Positions 1-6,683 of a stretch of DNA of 25,718 bases are shown here, piece by piece. The translations under genes and the position numbers were made by a program. Source of the stretch: Pseudomonadota bacterium (lineage in GTDB: Bacteria > Pseudomonadota > Gammaproteobacteria > Burkholderiales > Gallionellaceae); assembly GCA_021783855.1 (NCBI GenBank), contig JAJXTL010000030.1, forward strand, positions 1 to 25,718, in the 5' to 3' direction. The notes under the pieces are model-generated. The model worked only from the letters and a program-made list of their open reading frames with translations, did not search any database and was not told the DNA's origin. Each line of letters starts with the position of its first letter. The first letter of the stretch is position 1.

Positions 1-692
1 AACAGCTTTTCCCCTGCGGACGTGGTGCGGCCTTCCGGGGAATGGCGGTATTTCTCTATCTGCGTCACTAAGGTGCTGGCGCCGGGGGTGTCGTGAGACG
101 GAATCAATACGTGTATGGCCTGGTCGAATACAGCCCGCTCAAGCCGGCTCCAGTTGACGGCAGGATTGCGCTCAGGGTAACGGGCGTCAAGCAATTCCCG
201 GTCTTCAACAAACAGCAGTGTTGCAGTCAGCAGTTTCGGGATCGCGTTAAAATTCGCATACACGTGTTGCGGCGAACGGGCGGAGTAGAGCGATTGCCGA
301 TTGCTGTCCAGCAGACTCAGTCCGGCCTGATCTTTCTCCTGATAAATTGGCGGTAACTGTAGATTAAGCAACGCGGGCGACATGCGAGCCTGTCTGGATA
401 CGATAAAGTCGCGTTCGATCAACAGCCTGGTATATTCAGGAATTCTGGTGTAACCCAGCCGCTCGTCATAGGGACCGACTTTCGGGAAACGTATCGAAGG
501 GCTGATGCCGTTTGCCAGTTTATACTTGAGTTTGCCTGCAATATTGGAAAAATATTTCGCCTGGAATCGCGATGAGTGCAATTCGTTGACGACGATCCAG
601 CCTGCCGCACCAGCCAGCATTAACAGGAGAAACAGGAGTTTGTGGGAGCGGAAGTGGGGCGACACAGTGTTGGGGTGTTGTTGAACGTTCAA
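1..692 (-). CDS. Divergent GT51 transglycosylase-like membrane protein, 5' part only
   Basis: The reading frame is open from the left edge to a stop just upstream of 692, so the C-terminal part lies outside the window. A hydrophobic anchor rich in Leu, Met and Ala (about residues 16-36) follows a short cytoplasmic tail. After it come two recognisable glycosyltransferase-51 blocks: VEDREL (the EDxxF-type catalytic Glu region) and GASTLVTQIEKYRHSPEGRT (equivalent to the GASTITQQ motif). GT51 enzymes polymerise lipid II glycan strands at the outer face of the inner membrane. The usual H-x-G-x-D after the first motif is replaced by a different run, so this is not a standard PBP1 enzyme, and activity is uncertain. 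The start is chosen as TTG at 692 because GGAAG lies about 8-10 bases before it. GTG at 665 and ATG at 620 are alternatives in the same frame. Confidence 0.7.
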   Translation of the reverse strand, partial: MNVQQHPNTVSPHFRSHKLLFLLLMLAGAAGWIVVNELHSSRFQAKYFSNIAGKLKYKLANGISPSIRFPKVGPYDERLGYTRIPEYTRLLIERDFIVSRQARMSPALLNLQLPPIYQEKDQAGLSLLDSNRQSLYSARSPQHVYANFNAIPKLLTATLLFVEDRELLDARYPERNPAVNWSRLERAVFDQAIHVLIPSHDTPGASTLVTQIEKYRHSPEGRTTSAGEKL

Positions 693-803
693 ATGTTACC
701 ACTTCCGGCCGACTGCGCGAGTCATTTAATGTGAAATGTCAGTCGGATAACATGGCGCGCTCAACGGACGGATTCAGGATTTTTCTATAAACGGGTATCC
801 GAA

Positions 804-821
804 CTGCACCGGGAGGTGCAG
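804..821. other. Short perfect hairpin between two minus-strand genes
   Basis: CTGCACC (804-810) and GGTGCAG (815-821) form a 7-bp stem with a GGGA loop, lying 46 bases beyond the stop of the MlaC-like gene. There is no following T-run on either strand, so a classical rho-independent terminator is not supported. It may act as an RNA 3'-end structure. Confidence 0.3.
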
Positions 822-866
822 GCCGCGCAAGCGTCATGGCGGATGTATTAAAAAGAATAGTGCGGA

Positions 867-1517
867 TTAATTGTTAATAGTAAGGTTTTTATTATTGCGA
901 TCCGCTGCCGCTTGTTGGTTCTTCATGTGCAGCACGCCGACCAGACCCGGCACACCGCCGTGCAGCAGTTCATTGCTGAAGTTCGAATGATAAATCCTGA
1001 TCAGGCTCAGGTTGTCGATGTCCACATCATAAATCAGCCAGCCCGAATCGGTTTTTTCCATCCTGAAATCAAGTTGCGTCGACTCGTCGCGCGGATCCAT
1101 GATGACGGTTTTAATCGTGATGTCTGCGGCATCCGGCCGTATCTGCGATGGGATAAAAAGAACCGTCTGATCGGTGTACTGTGCAAGCACATCGGAGAAG
1201 ACATGAGCAAGAAAGGTGTGAAACTCAGCGGTCAGTTGCAGTTGCTCCTGTGATGTGGTGCCAGTCCAGTACTTGTTGCCGACCGTCAGCTGGGTCAAGC
1301 GTGTGAAATCAAAGTGGGAAAGAACCCTTGCATCGACCAGATCATCCATTTTTGTCAGGTCGTGCGTAATTTCACTGTTTTGTTTGAGGGCTGAAAGTAC
1401 CTCATCAACCATCTGCTTCACCAGAAGATCCGGTGGAGGCTTGACAGCATCATCAGCCAGCGCGTTCATTGAGGGCAGTAATATGGACAGAAACACAAAT
1501 AACAGTCGGCTAATCAT
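867..1517 (-). CDS. MlaC/Ttg2D-family periplasmic phospholipid-binding protein
   Basis: The 216-residue product begins with a clear Sec signal peptide (hydrophobic run ending ...SMNALA, cleavage before DDAVKPPP). The rest matches the MlaC/Ttg2 toluene-tolerance fold: a helical N-terminal part, the F-T-R-L-T-Q-L-x-V-G-x-x-W core, and the C-terminal W-L-I-Y-D-V-D-I-D-x-L-S-L strand motif typical of the family. MlaC proteins shuttle phospholipids between the outer-membrane MlaA complex and the inner-membrane MlaFEDB transporter. No mlaFEDB or mlaA gene is adjacent, so this is a solitary paralogue. The length is normal. The C-terminus is unusually Asn-rich (ADRNNKNLTINN). ATG at 1517 is the first start and directly precedes the signal peptide. 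Confidence 0.85.
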   Translation of the reverse strand: MISRLLFVFLSILLPSMNALADDAVKPPPDLLVKQMVDEVLSALKQNSEITHDLTKMDDLVDARVLSHFDFTRLTQLTVGNKYWTGTTSQEQLQLTAEFHTFLAHVFSDVLAQYTDQTVLFIPSQIRPDAADITIKTVIMDPRDESTQLDFRMEKTDSGWLIYDVDIDNLSLIRIYHSNFSNELLHGGVPGLVGVLHMKNQQAAADRNNKNLTINN

Positions 1518-1952
1518 GGTTGCTCCACAAATTTACAAGTTGGTGTCACGGTATCGTCTGACAATAATACGGGCAATCGAGCTGAAGTCTCTTTTATCAT
1601 TTCGTGCCAATGGCTGCAACTGGTTCAGCGCTCCACCACCCTCCGCCCAGGGCGACAAAAAGGGCGGTCGCGAGCTCATCATTGCTCAGACCCCGGATAT
1701 CGCGTGTGGAAAATATGCCGCCCCAGACAATGAAAAACTGTAGGAGCGATCTCCAGATCGCGATTAGATGCTGTCATGCCGAACAAAGATGATCGCGCAA
1801 AGACCCGCAAGGCAGCCGGCGAACTCTGTGTAATTCCGGGTTTTGTCGGTATAGTGTGGGGCGCCGATGCTGCGTTCGGTCTTGTGCCAACATGCGGATG
1901 ATCAGATTACGCGACATTGATTTTTTAGAACCTTTAACGTTTGCTATTGCTC
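1518..1952. other. Divergent intergenic region with no recognised gene
   Basis: About 435 bases separate the divergent MlaC-like and TauE/SafE genes. Short open frames here lack a ribosome binding site and any recognisable domain. The one structured item is a REP-like palindrome at 1739-1765. Promoters for both flanking genes must lie here, but no hexamer pair stands out. Confidence 0.5.
1739..1765 (+). repeat. GTAGGAGC-class REP-like palindrome
   Basis: TGTAGGAGC is followed by the perfect inverted repeat CGATCT-CC-AGATCG and CGATTA. The GTAGGAGC head followed by a short imperfect hairpin ending in GCGA is the layout of one widespread proteobacterial REP class, known for association with RAYT (TnpA-REP) transposases. 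Only one copy is present here and no RAYT gene is in the window. Assignment is by motif recognition alone. Confidence 0.6.
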
Positions 1953-2702
1953 ATGCCACATCTTGATATGCTGTTGCTGATTGCGCTTGCAGGATTTTAT
2001 GCCGGTATCCAGAATACTCTGGCCGGTGGCGGCTCTTTCATTACATTTCCCACGCTGATGCTGGCGGCCGGACTGAATCCGCTGGCTGCAAATATCACCT
2101 CCACAATTGCCATGTTCCCCAATCAGATTACCTCGTCGCTGGCCGGGCGCAGGCTGGCCGGCGGCATAGGGCAGATGAGCCTGGGCAAGCTGTTTATCCT
2201 GAGTGTCGCGGGCGGACTTTGCGGCGCGGTACTGCTGCTCAATACGCCGGTGAGTTTTTTCACCCGTCTGGTGCCGTGGCTGGTGTTATTCGCCACTTCC
2301 GTTTTCGCCTGGGGAAGTTTTCGCAAAAAACCTCTCCATGCGGCGGGCGATTTCCCCGTTCCGCTGCTGGGTACCATTCAGTTCCTGATCGGAATCTACG
2401 GCGGTTATTTCGGCGGCGGCATAGGCTTTCTGATGCTGGCAACCCTGATTATCTCAGGTCAGGAGGTTCGCATGGCTACCGCAACCAAGAACATCCTGGC
2501 GATGGCGATGAACGCTTCGGCGGTGCTCTTGTTCGTCTTCTCGGCGCGGGTGAATTGGCTCGCTGCATCCGCGCTGGCTTTAGGCGGTGTCGGCGGTGGA
2601 TTTGCCGGCAATTGGCTGGTATACCGACTGCCTGAGAAAATCCTGCGCGGCTTTGTCGTTCTGGTGGGTTTTGCGCTGACGATCTGGCTGTTTATGCGCT
2701 AG
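1953..2702 (+). CDS. TauE/SafE (DUF81) family membrane permease
   Basis: The 249-residue product is a polytopic membrane protein with about eight hydrophobic segments. It has the TauE/SafE signatures: N-T-L-A-G-G-G-S-F-I-T-F-P near the N-terminus and G-I-Y-G-G-Y-F-G-G-G-I-G-F in the second half, the two pseudo-repeat glycine motifs. Family members export or take up sulfite, sulfoacetate, taurine-derived or other organic anions across the inner membrane, but substrate cannot be read from sequence. ATG at 1953 (MPHLDMLLLIALAGFY) is chosen; TTG at 1941 and ATG at 1968 are alternatives, and none has a strong ribosome binding site. The MFS gene follows on the same strand after about 100 bases, with a hairpin in between. 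Confidence 0.85.
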   Translation: MPHLDMLLLIALAGFYAGIQNTLAGGGSFITFPTLMLAAGLNPLAANITSTIAMFPNQITSSLAGRRLAGGIGQMSLGKLFILSVAGGLCGAVLLLNTPVSFFTRLVPWLVLFATSVFAWGSFRKKPLHAAGDFPVPLLGTIQFLIGIYGGYFGGGIGFLMLATLIISGQEVRMATATKNILAMAMNASAVLLFVFSARVNWLAASALALGGVGGGFAGNWLVYRLPEKILRGFVVLVGFALTIWLFMR

Positions 2703-2743
2703 CGGAGCAATGCGGCATGACGGAAATCGGCAGCGAAAAAAGG

Positions 2744-2786
2744 CATACTGCCCAGGCAGTGATCATTAAATGATTCGGGCAGTATG
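2744..2786 (+). promoter_or_regulatory. 10-bp inverted repeat directly before the MFS gene ribosome binding site
   Basis: CATACTGCCC (2744-2753) is matched perfectly by GGGCAGTATG (2777-2786). The 23-base centre itself contains ATCAT-TAA-ATGAT. The right arm ends four bases before the GGAGG site of the MFS gene. It could be an operator, a translation-affecting hairpin, or the 3' end structure of the TauE transcript; no T-run follows. Confidence 0.5.
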
Positions 2787-2789
2787 ACA

Positions 2790-2795
2790 GGGAGG
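2790..2795 (+). promoter_or_regulatory. Ribosome binding site that fixes a TTG start
   Basis: GGGAGG lies 6 bases before TTG at 2802. It also lies inside the reading frame if the upstream ATG at 2784 were used, which makes TTG the better start for the MFS gene. Confidence 0.65.
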
Positions 2796-2801
2796 ATTTC
2801 A

Positions 2802-3980
2802 TTGAGCGAACAACGGATTAAAGTCTTAAGTGCGGGTATATCCAGCCTGATTCTGGCGCTGGGCATCGCCCGTTTTTCCTATACCCCTTTGCTGCCGCTG
2901 ATGCAGCATCAGGCGGGGTTGGGAGTCGCAGCGGCCGGTTGGCTGGCGGCTATCAATTATGCGGGCTATTTGAGTGGGGCGCTGGTTGCCAGCTTGATCG
3001 GCGACATGGTGCTCAAGGATCGCCTGTACCGTATCGGCATGATACTCGCCATTGTCAGTACCGCCATGATGGGCATGACCACGGATTTTACCTTATGGGC
3101 TTTGTCCCGTTTTGTCGCAGGGCTCAGCAGTGCCGCTGCTTTGCTTTTAGGCAGTGGACTCATCCTCAATTGGCTAATACGCCATAACCACCGCAGCGAG
3201 TTAGGCCTCCACTTTTCAGGTATCGGCTTGGGAATCGCCTGTTCAGCCGCAGCGGTGGCCTTGATGACTCACTGGCTCAACTGGAGAGAGCAGTGGTTCG
3301 CGCTCACCCTCGTAGGCTGCCTGCTTCTTATTCCCGCTCTGCGCTGGCTGCCGCCTCCGGATCGCAGCACCGTGACCCGGACGGGACAAAAGATGGAAGA
3401 TGTTCCCCCCGGCGCTTTATTCATGCGCCTTTTCATGTTTGCGTATTTTTGCGCAGGTATCGGTTATGTGGTCAGCGCAACATTCATTGTCAGCATTGTC
3501 GTTCATATTCCCGGCCTTGCCGGCAACGGAACACTCATCTTTTTTGTCATCGGGGTCGCTGCTGCACCCTCATGCATCGCATGGGATCTGATCGCACGTC
3601 GTGTCGGGACGCTTAATGCCCTCATTTCCGCTTCAATTCTGCAAATTATCGGAATTATGCTGCCGGTCCTGGCGGGTGGACTGGTTGCCGCGCTTGCCGG
3701 GGCAATACTCTTTGGCGGCACCGTCATGGGTATCGTGAGTCTGGTGCTGACCATGGCAGGTCGCTACTACCCGACCCGTCCTGCCAAGATGATGGGCAAG
3801 ATGACGCTCTCGTACGGCGCGGCACAGATAATGGGCCCCGCCATAACCGGCTGGCTGGCCACGCGTTTGGGCAGTTACGAAGCGGGCCTCTATCTGGCCG
3901 GAGGATTCATGGCTGCAGGCACCTTGTTGCTCGTGATGCTCAAGGCCGTGGAAAAGCGTGAAGCCATGGTCCTCTTGTAG
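2802..3980 (+). CDS. MFS transporter, YbfB/YjiJ type
   Basis: The product (392 residues from TTG) is a 12-segment major facilitator protein. Its N-terminus has the S-L-I-L-A-L-G-I-A-R-F-S-Y-T-P-L-L-P-L-M pattern typical of the YbfB/YjiJ family (LGIGRFAYTPLLP in relatives). It then shows N-Y-A-G-Y-L-x-G-A in helix 2 and repeated small-residue helices. These are inner-membrane secondary transporters of unknown substrate. The start is set at TTG 2802 because GGGAGG lies 6 bases upstream; ATG 2784 would add six residues but overlaps that site. It probably shares a transcript with the TauE gene or is driven from the intervening palindromic region. It is convergent with the small exported-protein gene 18 bases beyond its end. 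Confidence 0.85.
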   Translation: MSEQRIKVLSAGISSLILALGIARFSYTPLLPLMQHQAGLGVAAAGWLAAINYAGYLSGALVASLIGDMVLKDRLYRIGMILAIVSTAMMGMTTDFTLWALSRFVAGLSSAAALLLGSGLILNWLIRHNHRSELGLHFSGIGLGIACSAAAVALMTHWLNWREQWFALTLVGCLLLIPALRWLPPPDRSTVTRTGQKMEDVPPGALFMRLFMFAYFCAGIGYVVSATFIVSIVVHIPGLAGNGTLIFFVIGVAAAPSCIAWDLIARRVGTLNALISASILQIIGIMLPVLAGGLVAALAGAILFGGTVMGIVSLVLTMAGRYYPTRPAKMMGKMTLSYGAAQIMGPAITGWLATRLGSYEAGLYLAGGFMAAGTLLLVMLKAVEKREAMVLL

Positions 3981-3998
3981 CGGACGGTTTAGCAATGC

Positions 3999-4256
3999 TC
4001 ATCTGGATGCCGAGACCGTCTTGTTGAACGGAGCAATCGTTTGATGTGGTTTGTTCAGCCACGCTGTAGACAAGGCGCGCGGGCCATGGTCTAAGGGCAT
4101 TGCTTGTTTTTCTGGTGATTGTCTTTCGATTATTTTGTGCCGTGAGGACATTTCACGTGCATCTTGAATGACTGACCAGTCCGGCCCCGCTACTGCGTGC
4201 AGGGAAAAAGTGGACATGGCAAACATACTGGAAATCGCAATGTGCATGTCTTTCAT
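3999..4256 (-). CDS. Small exported protein of unknown function
   Basis: The 85-residue frame has a well-placed ribosome binding site (AAGGAG, 9 bases before ATG 4256) and a plausible signal peptide: Lys near the N-terminus, a hydrophobic stretch, and cleavage around ...HAVA-GPDW. That leaves a mature peptide of about 60 residues with mixed charge, no Cys, and no domain I recognise. It is divergent from the TPR/ATP-grasp gene. A perfect TATAAT lies on its strand at 4354-4349, and two adjacent 14-bp repeats follow that element. The combination of start site, signal peptide and promoter supports a real gene; function is unknown. Confidence 0.6.
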   Translation of the reverse strand: MKDMHIAISSMFAMSTFSLHAVAGPDWSVIQDAREMSSRHKIIERQSPEKQAMPLDHGPRALSTAWLNKPHQTIAPFNKTVSASR

Positions 4257-4311
4257 GGTGAAATGCTCCTTCTTGAATTGACGAAAAAACAGGATGGATG
4301 CACCTGCACTG

Positions 4312-4339
4312 TTAATAATGCATGTTTAATAACGCATGT
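4312..4339. repeat. Tandem 14-bp direct repeat downstream of a putative promoter
   Basis: TTAATAATGCATGT (4312-4325) is immediately followed by TTAATAACGCATGT (4326-4339), one mismatch in 14. It lies just downstream of the putative -10 of the minus-strand small exported-protein gene, a position where repressor sites or leader elements often occur. Confidence 0.6.
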
Positions 4340-4348
4340 TTCGTGCCA

Positions 4349-4367
4349 ATTATATTTACAATGTAAA
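4349..4367 (-). promoter_or_regulatory. Putative promoter of the small exported-protein gene
   Basis: On the minus strand, TATAAT occupies 4354-4349 and the palindrome TTTAC-ATT-GTAAA sits immediately upstream (4367-4355). No good -35 hexamer is at 17 bases, so an activator site replacing it is conceivable. Confidence 0.35.
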
Positions 4368-4406
4368 ACAATTACTTATGATATTTTATGCGGTTGTTAA
4401 AATGAG

Positions 4407-4449
4407 TTTTGCACCATTTGTCGGCGTGAAGGAGGTTTTTTGCACCATT
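4407..4449. repeat. 12-bp direct repeat spaced 31 bases apart
   Basis: TTTTGCACCATT occurs at 4407-4418 and again at 4438-4449. The start-to-start distance of 31 bases is about three helical turns, so a protein could bind both on one face of the DNA. It lies upstream of the TPR/ATP-grasp gene. Confidence 0.5.
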
Positions 4450-4554
4450 GCAGTCCATTGATGATGCGTTGACGACGGTACGGAAAATTGTTTGATAAAC
4501 TGCCCGCGTGGCATTATTGCCGCTCACTTGACAACAGGCGGAATCGATCTGGAA

Positions 4555-6246
4555 ATGGACAGCATGCATGAACTGAATATACAGGCCGCTTTCTCACACT
4601 ATCGGGAAGGCAGGTTGAACGAGGCGGAAGCGCTGTATCGTCAGGTTCTGGCCGTGGAGCCTCGTCATTCACATGCATTGTGCATGCTGGGAATGCTTTT
4701 GATGGATAACTCTCGCATGAGGGATGCGGAGGCGGTCTTTCTCCGGCTGCTGGATTTTGAAGCAGACAATCCCCTGGCGCTGCATAATCTTGGACGCTTG
4801 CTGCAAAGCCGTGGCAATGATCTGGATGCTGTCGTGCTGTTGCGCAGGGCGGTGGCGGGTAAACCTGATCTGGCGCCCATTCATAACGATCTGGCTGTCT
4901 CCTTGCACCGCATGGGGCAATTTGATGAAGCCTTGATTGCGCTTGATCGGGCTTTGGCTATTGATCCTTGTTTCGGCATGGCTCACGATAACCGCGGGGT
5001 GGTGTTATACGACAGTCGGCGTTTTGGCGAGGCACTTGATGCTCACCTGAAAGCGTTGGAATATACGCCAGACGATGCGGCACTCAAGCGCATGTCCATC
5101 CTGCTGCACATCTCCCATGCCGCCTGCGAGACGGCAGATTTGATGCTCGCCGGGCATGCATGTCGCGCCATTCTGGAAATGGATGTGGACAATGCGGACG
5201 CCATTGAACAGCTTGCCAGGGTTATGTATCGTTTGCGTCGTGATGACGATGCGCTCACACTGCTCAACCAGCTGGCACGCACTCAGGGATTAGGAAAAAA
5301 AGAGGGAGCCGAACGCCCAGAAGCCACCATTCTGGTGTTGGGTGGCGCGGGCGCCAGTCATGTGCCTACGCGCTATTTGTTCGATCAGGCCTTGTTTGCC
5401 AGGATGACCCTGGTCATGGTGTCGCCCGATCAGGCAGATGCGCCGTTAGGCGGCGTGTCATGGGATGCGCTGTCGGGCGCTGATCTGATTTTCAATACGA
5501 TGGGTGAAGTTGAAAGAAACGGCGGTCAGTTCGACGCGGTGAACATGCTTGTCGCAAGACTGGCAAAACCGCTCCTTAATTCACCTGATAAGGTGTCTCG
5601 CACAGGTCGCGATCAGGCGCATGAGTTGTTTGGCGATATTCCCGGATTGCTGGTTCCTCAAGTTCGCTGGATGTTGCGTGATGAATCGATAGGCGCCTCT
5701 GCTGATCCGTTTTTGATTCGTCCCGGCGGCACGCACGGCGGCGATGATTTGGCCCTGATCAGGACGCATGCTGAACTGACGGAATACCTCGCGAAAATTC
5801 CTTGCGACCGGTTTTTGCTGACCGATTTTCACGATTTCAAGGGGTTGCGAGGCTGCTACCGGAAATACCGCTTCATTTTTGTCGATCGCAAGCCCTATCC
5901 CTATCATCTGGCAATTACCGGGAACTGGCTGGTTCATTACTGGCGGACGGATATGGGGCGTGTTGATTGGAAGCGTCAGGAGGAAGAAGATTTTTTGACC
6001 GATTGGCGGCAGGTGTTCGGTTCCCGTGCCGCCGCTGCCATCGAGCAGGTGGCGCAACGCATGAACCTGGATTATGGCGGGCTGGATTGCAGTATTCTGC
6101 CCAATGGCGAGGTGCTGTTTTTTGAGGCGAACGCCTGTATGCTGGTGCACGATGCGGAAGCGGCGTTACCCTGTAAGCACCGGGCAGTAGCGAATATCCG
6201 TGATGCGGTGACGTTCATGGTTAGAAGCGCGATTCACTGCGGCTGA
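4555..6246 (+). CDS. TPR-repeat protein fused to a C-terminal ATP-grasp-like domain
   Basis: The product is 563 residues from ATG 4555. ATG 4564 and TTG 4492 are alternatives; ribosome binding sites are weak for all. The first 240 or so residues form about seven TPR units with the usual W/L-G-Y-A-P pattern (for example A-L-H-N-L-G-R-L-L, A-I-H-N-D-L-A-V-S-L, A-H-D-N-R-G-V-V-L). After a short linker the C-terminal 300 residues resemble an ATP-grasp ligase. Supporting blocks are a nucleotide-binding-type I-R-P-G-G-T-H-G-G-D-D loop, an F-L-L-T-D-F-H-D-F strand, and the metal-binding end G-G-L-D-C-S-I-L-P-N-G-E-V-L-F-F-E-A-N-A-C. ATP-grasp enzymes join a carboxylate to an amine or thiol through an acyl phosphate. 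The TPR part probably recruits a peptide or protein partner. The substrate is unknown, and no obvious precursor peptide gene is adjacent except the divergent small exported protein. Confidence 0.75.
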   Translation: MDSMHELNIQAAFSHYREGRLNEAEALYRQVLAVEPRHSHALCMLGMLLMDNSRMRDAEAVFLRLLDFEADNPLALHNLGRLLQSRGNDLDAVVLLRRAVAGKPDLAPIHNDLAVSLHRMGQFDEALIALDRALAIDPCFGMAHDNRGVVLYDSRRFGEALDAHLKALEYTPDDAALKRMSILLHISHAACETADLMLAGHACRAILEMDVDNADAIEQLARVMYRLRRDDDALTLLNQLARTQGLGKKEGAERPEATILVLGGAGASHVPTRYLFDQALFARMTLVMVSPDQADAPLGGVSWDALSGADLIFNTMGEVERNGGQFDAVNMLVARLAKPLLNSPDKVSRTGRDQAHELFGDIPGLLVPQVRWMLRDESIGASADPFLIRPGGTHGGDDLALIRTHAELTEYLAKIPCDRFLLTDFHDFKGLRGCYRKYRFIFVDRKPYPYHLAITGNWLVHYWRTDMGRVDWKRQEEEDFLTDWRQVFGSRAAAAIEQVAQRMNLDYGGLDCSILPNGEVLFFEANACMLVHDAEAALPCKHRAVANIRDAVTFMVRSAIHCG

Positions 6247-6282
6247 GCGTGCTCGCTGATCGGAGTGCCTGGACATGAGCGG

Positions 6283-6666
6283 TTATGGGTTTTGCGGCTT
6301 GATTCTTTGCAGGAAGAAATCGCCTATCCAACTGCCGTTTTTATAGTCGATGGTGAGTCGTTTCGGGACGTATGCTTCCGGTTTGACAATAGGAAAATCA
6401 GTCAGAGGCGGCTCTCCTGCAAAATCGCTGACGTTGCATGACTGGGTCATCACCGGACGAAAACCGATTTTTAATTGCGGGGTTGCAAAGGCAAAATTTG
6501 CTGCATGCGCATCGGCGCCGAAGCGGACGGCTTTTCTGATCAGGCAGCTGAAATAAAGCTCCATTTCAACAGCCAATGGCTCGGTAAGCGCCTGCATTTT
6601 CTTATCAGCGTTCTTAGTCCACTCCACCAGTACTTTTTTTCCGAGAATCTCGACGGTCGTTTGCAT
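6283..6666 (-). CDS. Hypothetical protein downstream of the FNR-type regulator
   Basis: The 127-residue product is soluble with no signal peptide and no domain I recognise. Visible features are a basic N-terminal segment beginning MQTTVEILGKKVLVEW, a helix L-A-V-E-M-E-L-Y-F-S-C-L-I-R-K-A-V-R-F, and a C-terminal beta-rich part. It contains two Cys. The start at 6666 is preferred because AAGG lies 4-5 bases upstream; ATG 6690 would overlap the end of the regulator gene. It begins 17 bases after the FNR-type gene and probably forms one transcript with it, which suggests oxygen- or redox-linked expression. Convergent with the TPR/ATP-grasp gene. Confidence 0.65.
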   Translation of the reverse strand: MQTTVEILGKKVLVEWTKNADKKMQALTEPLAVEMELYFSCLIRKAVRFGADAHAANFAFATPQLKIGFRPVMTQSCNVSDFAGEPPLTDFPIVKPEAYVPKRLTIDYKNGSWIGDFFLQRIKPQNP

Positions 6667-6683
6667 GTTGCCTTTTCCTTTGG

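Larger units (their letters stand above)
4257..4554. other. Divergent regulatory region with several short repeats
   Basis: About 300 bases lie between the divergent small exported-protein and TPR/ATP-grasp genes. They hold a tandem 14-bp repeat (4312-4339), a TTTAC-AAT-GTAAA palindrome (4355-4367), a 12-bp direct repeat (4407 and 4438) and a strong GGAGG (4431-4435). The GGAGG is followed only by a roughly 10-codon frame starting at TTG 4440. No other gene is seen. Confidence 0.5.

Noticed and set aside
912..1743. Plus-strand frames opposite and beyond the MlaC-like gene
   Set aside because: No domain, no ribosome binding site, and the minus-strand gene has a clear signal peptide and family motifs.
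2784..2786. ATG as the start of the MFS gene
   Set aside because: The ribosome binding site GGGAGG lies downstream of it and fits the TTG at 2802.
4407..4449. NtrC/sigma-54 control of the TPR/ATP-grasp gene
   Set aside because: Only half-site-like TGCACC motifs are present, and no GG-N10-GC sigma-54 promoter with the right spacing was found.
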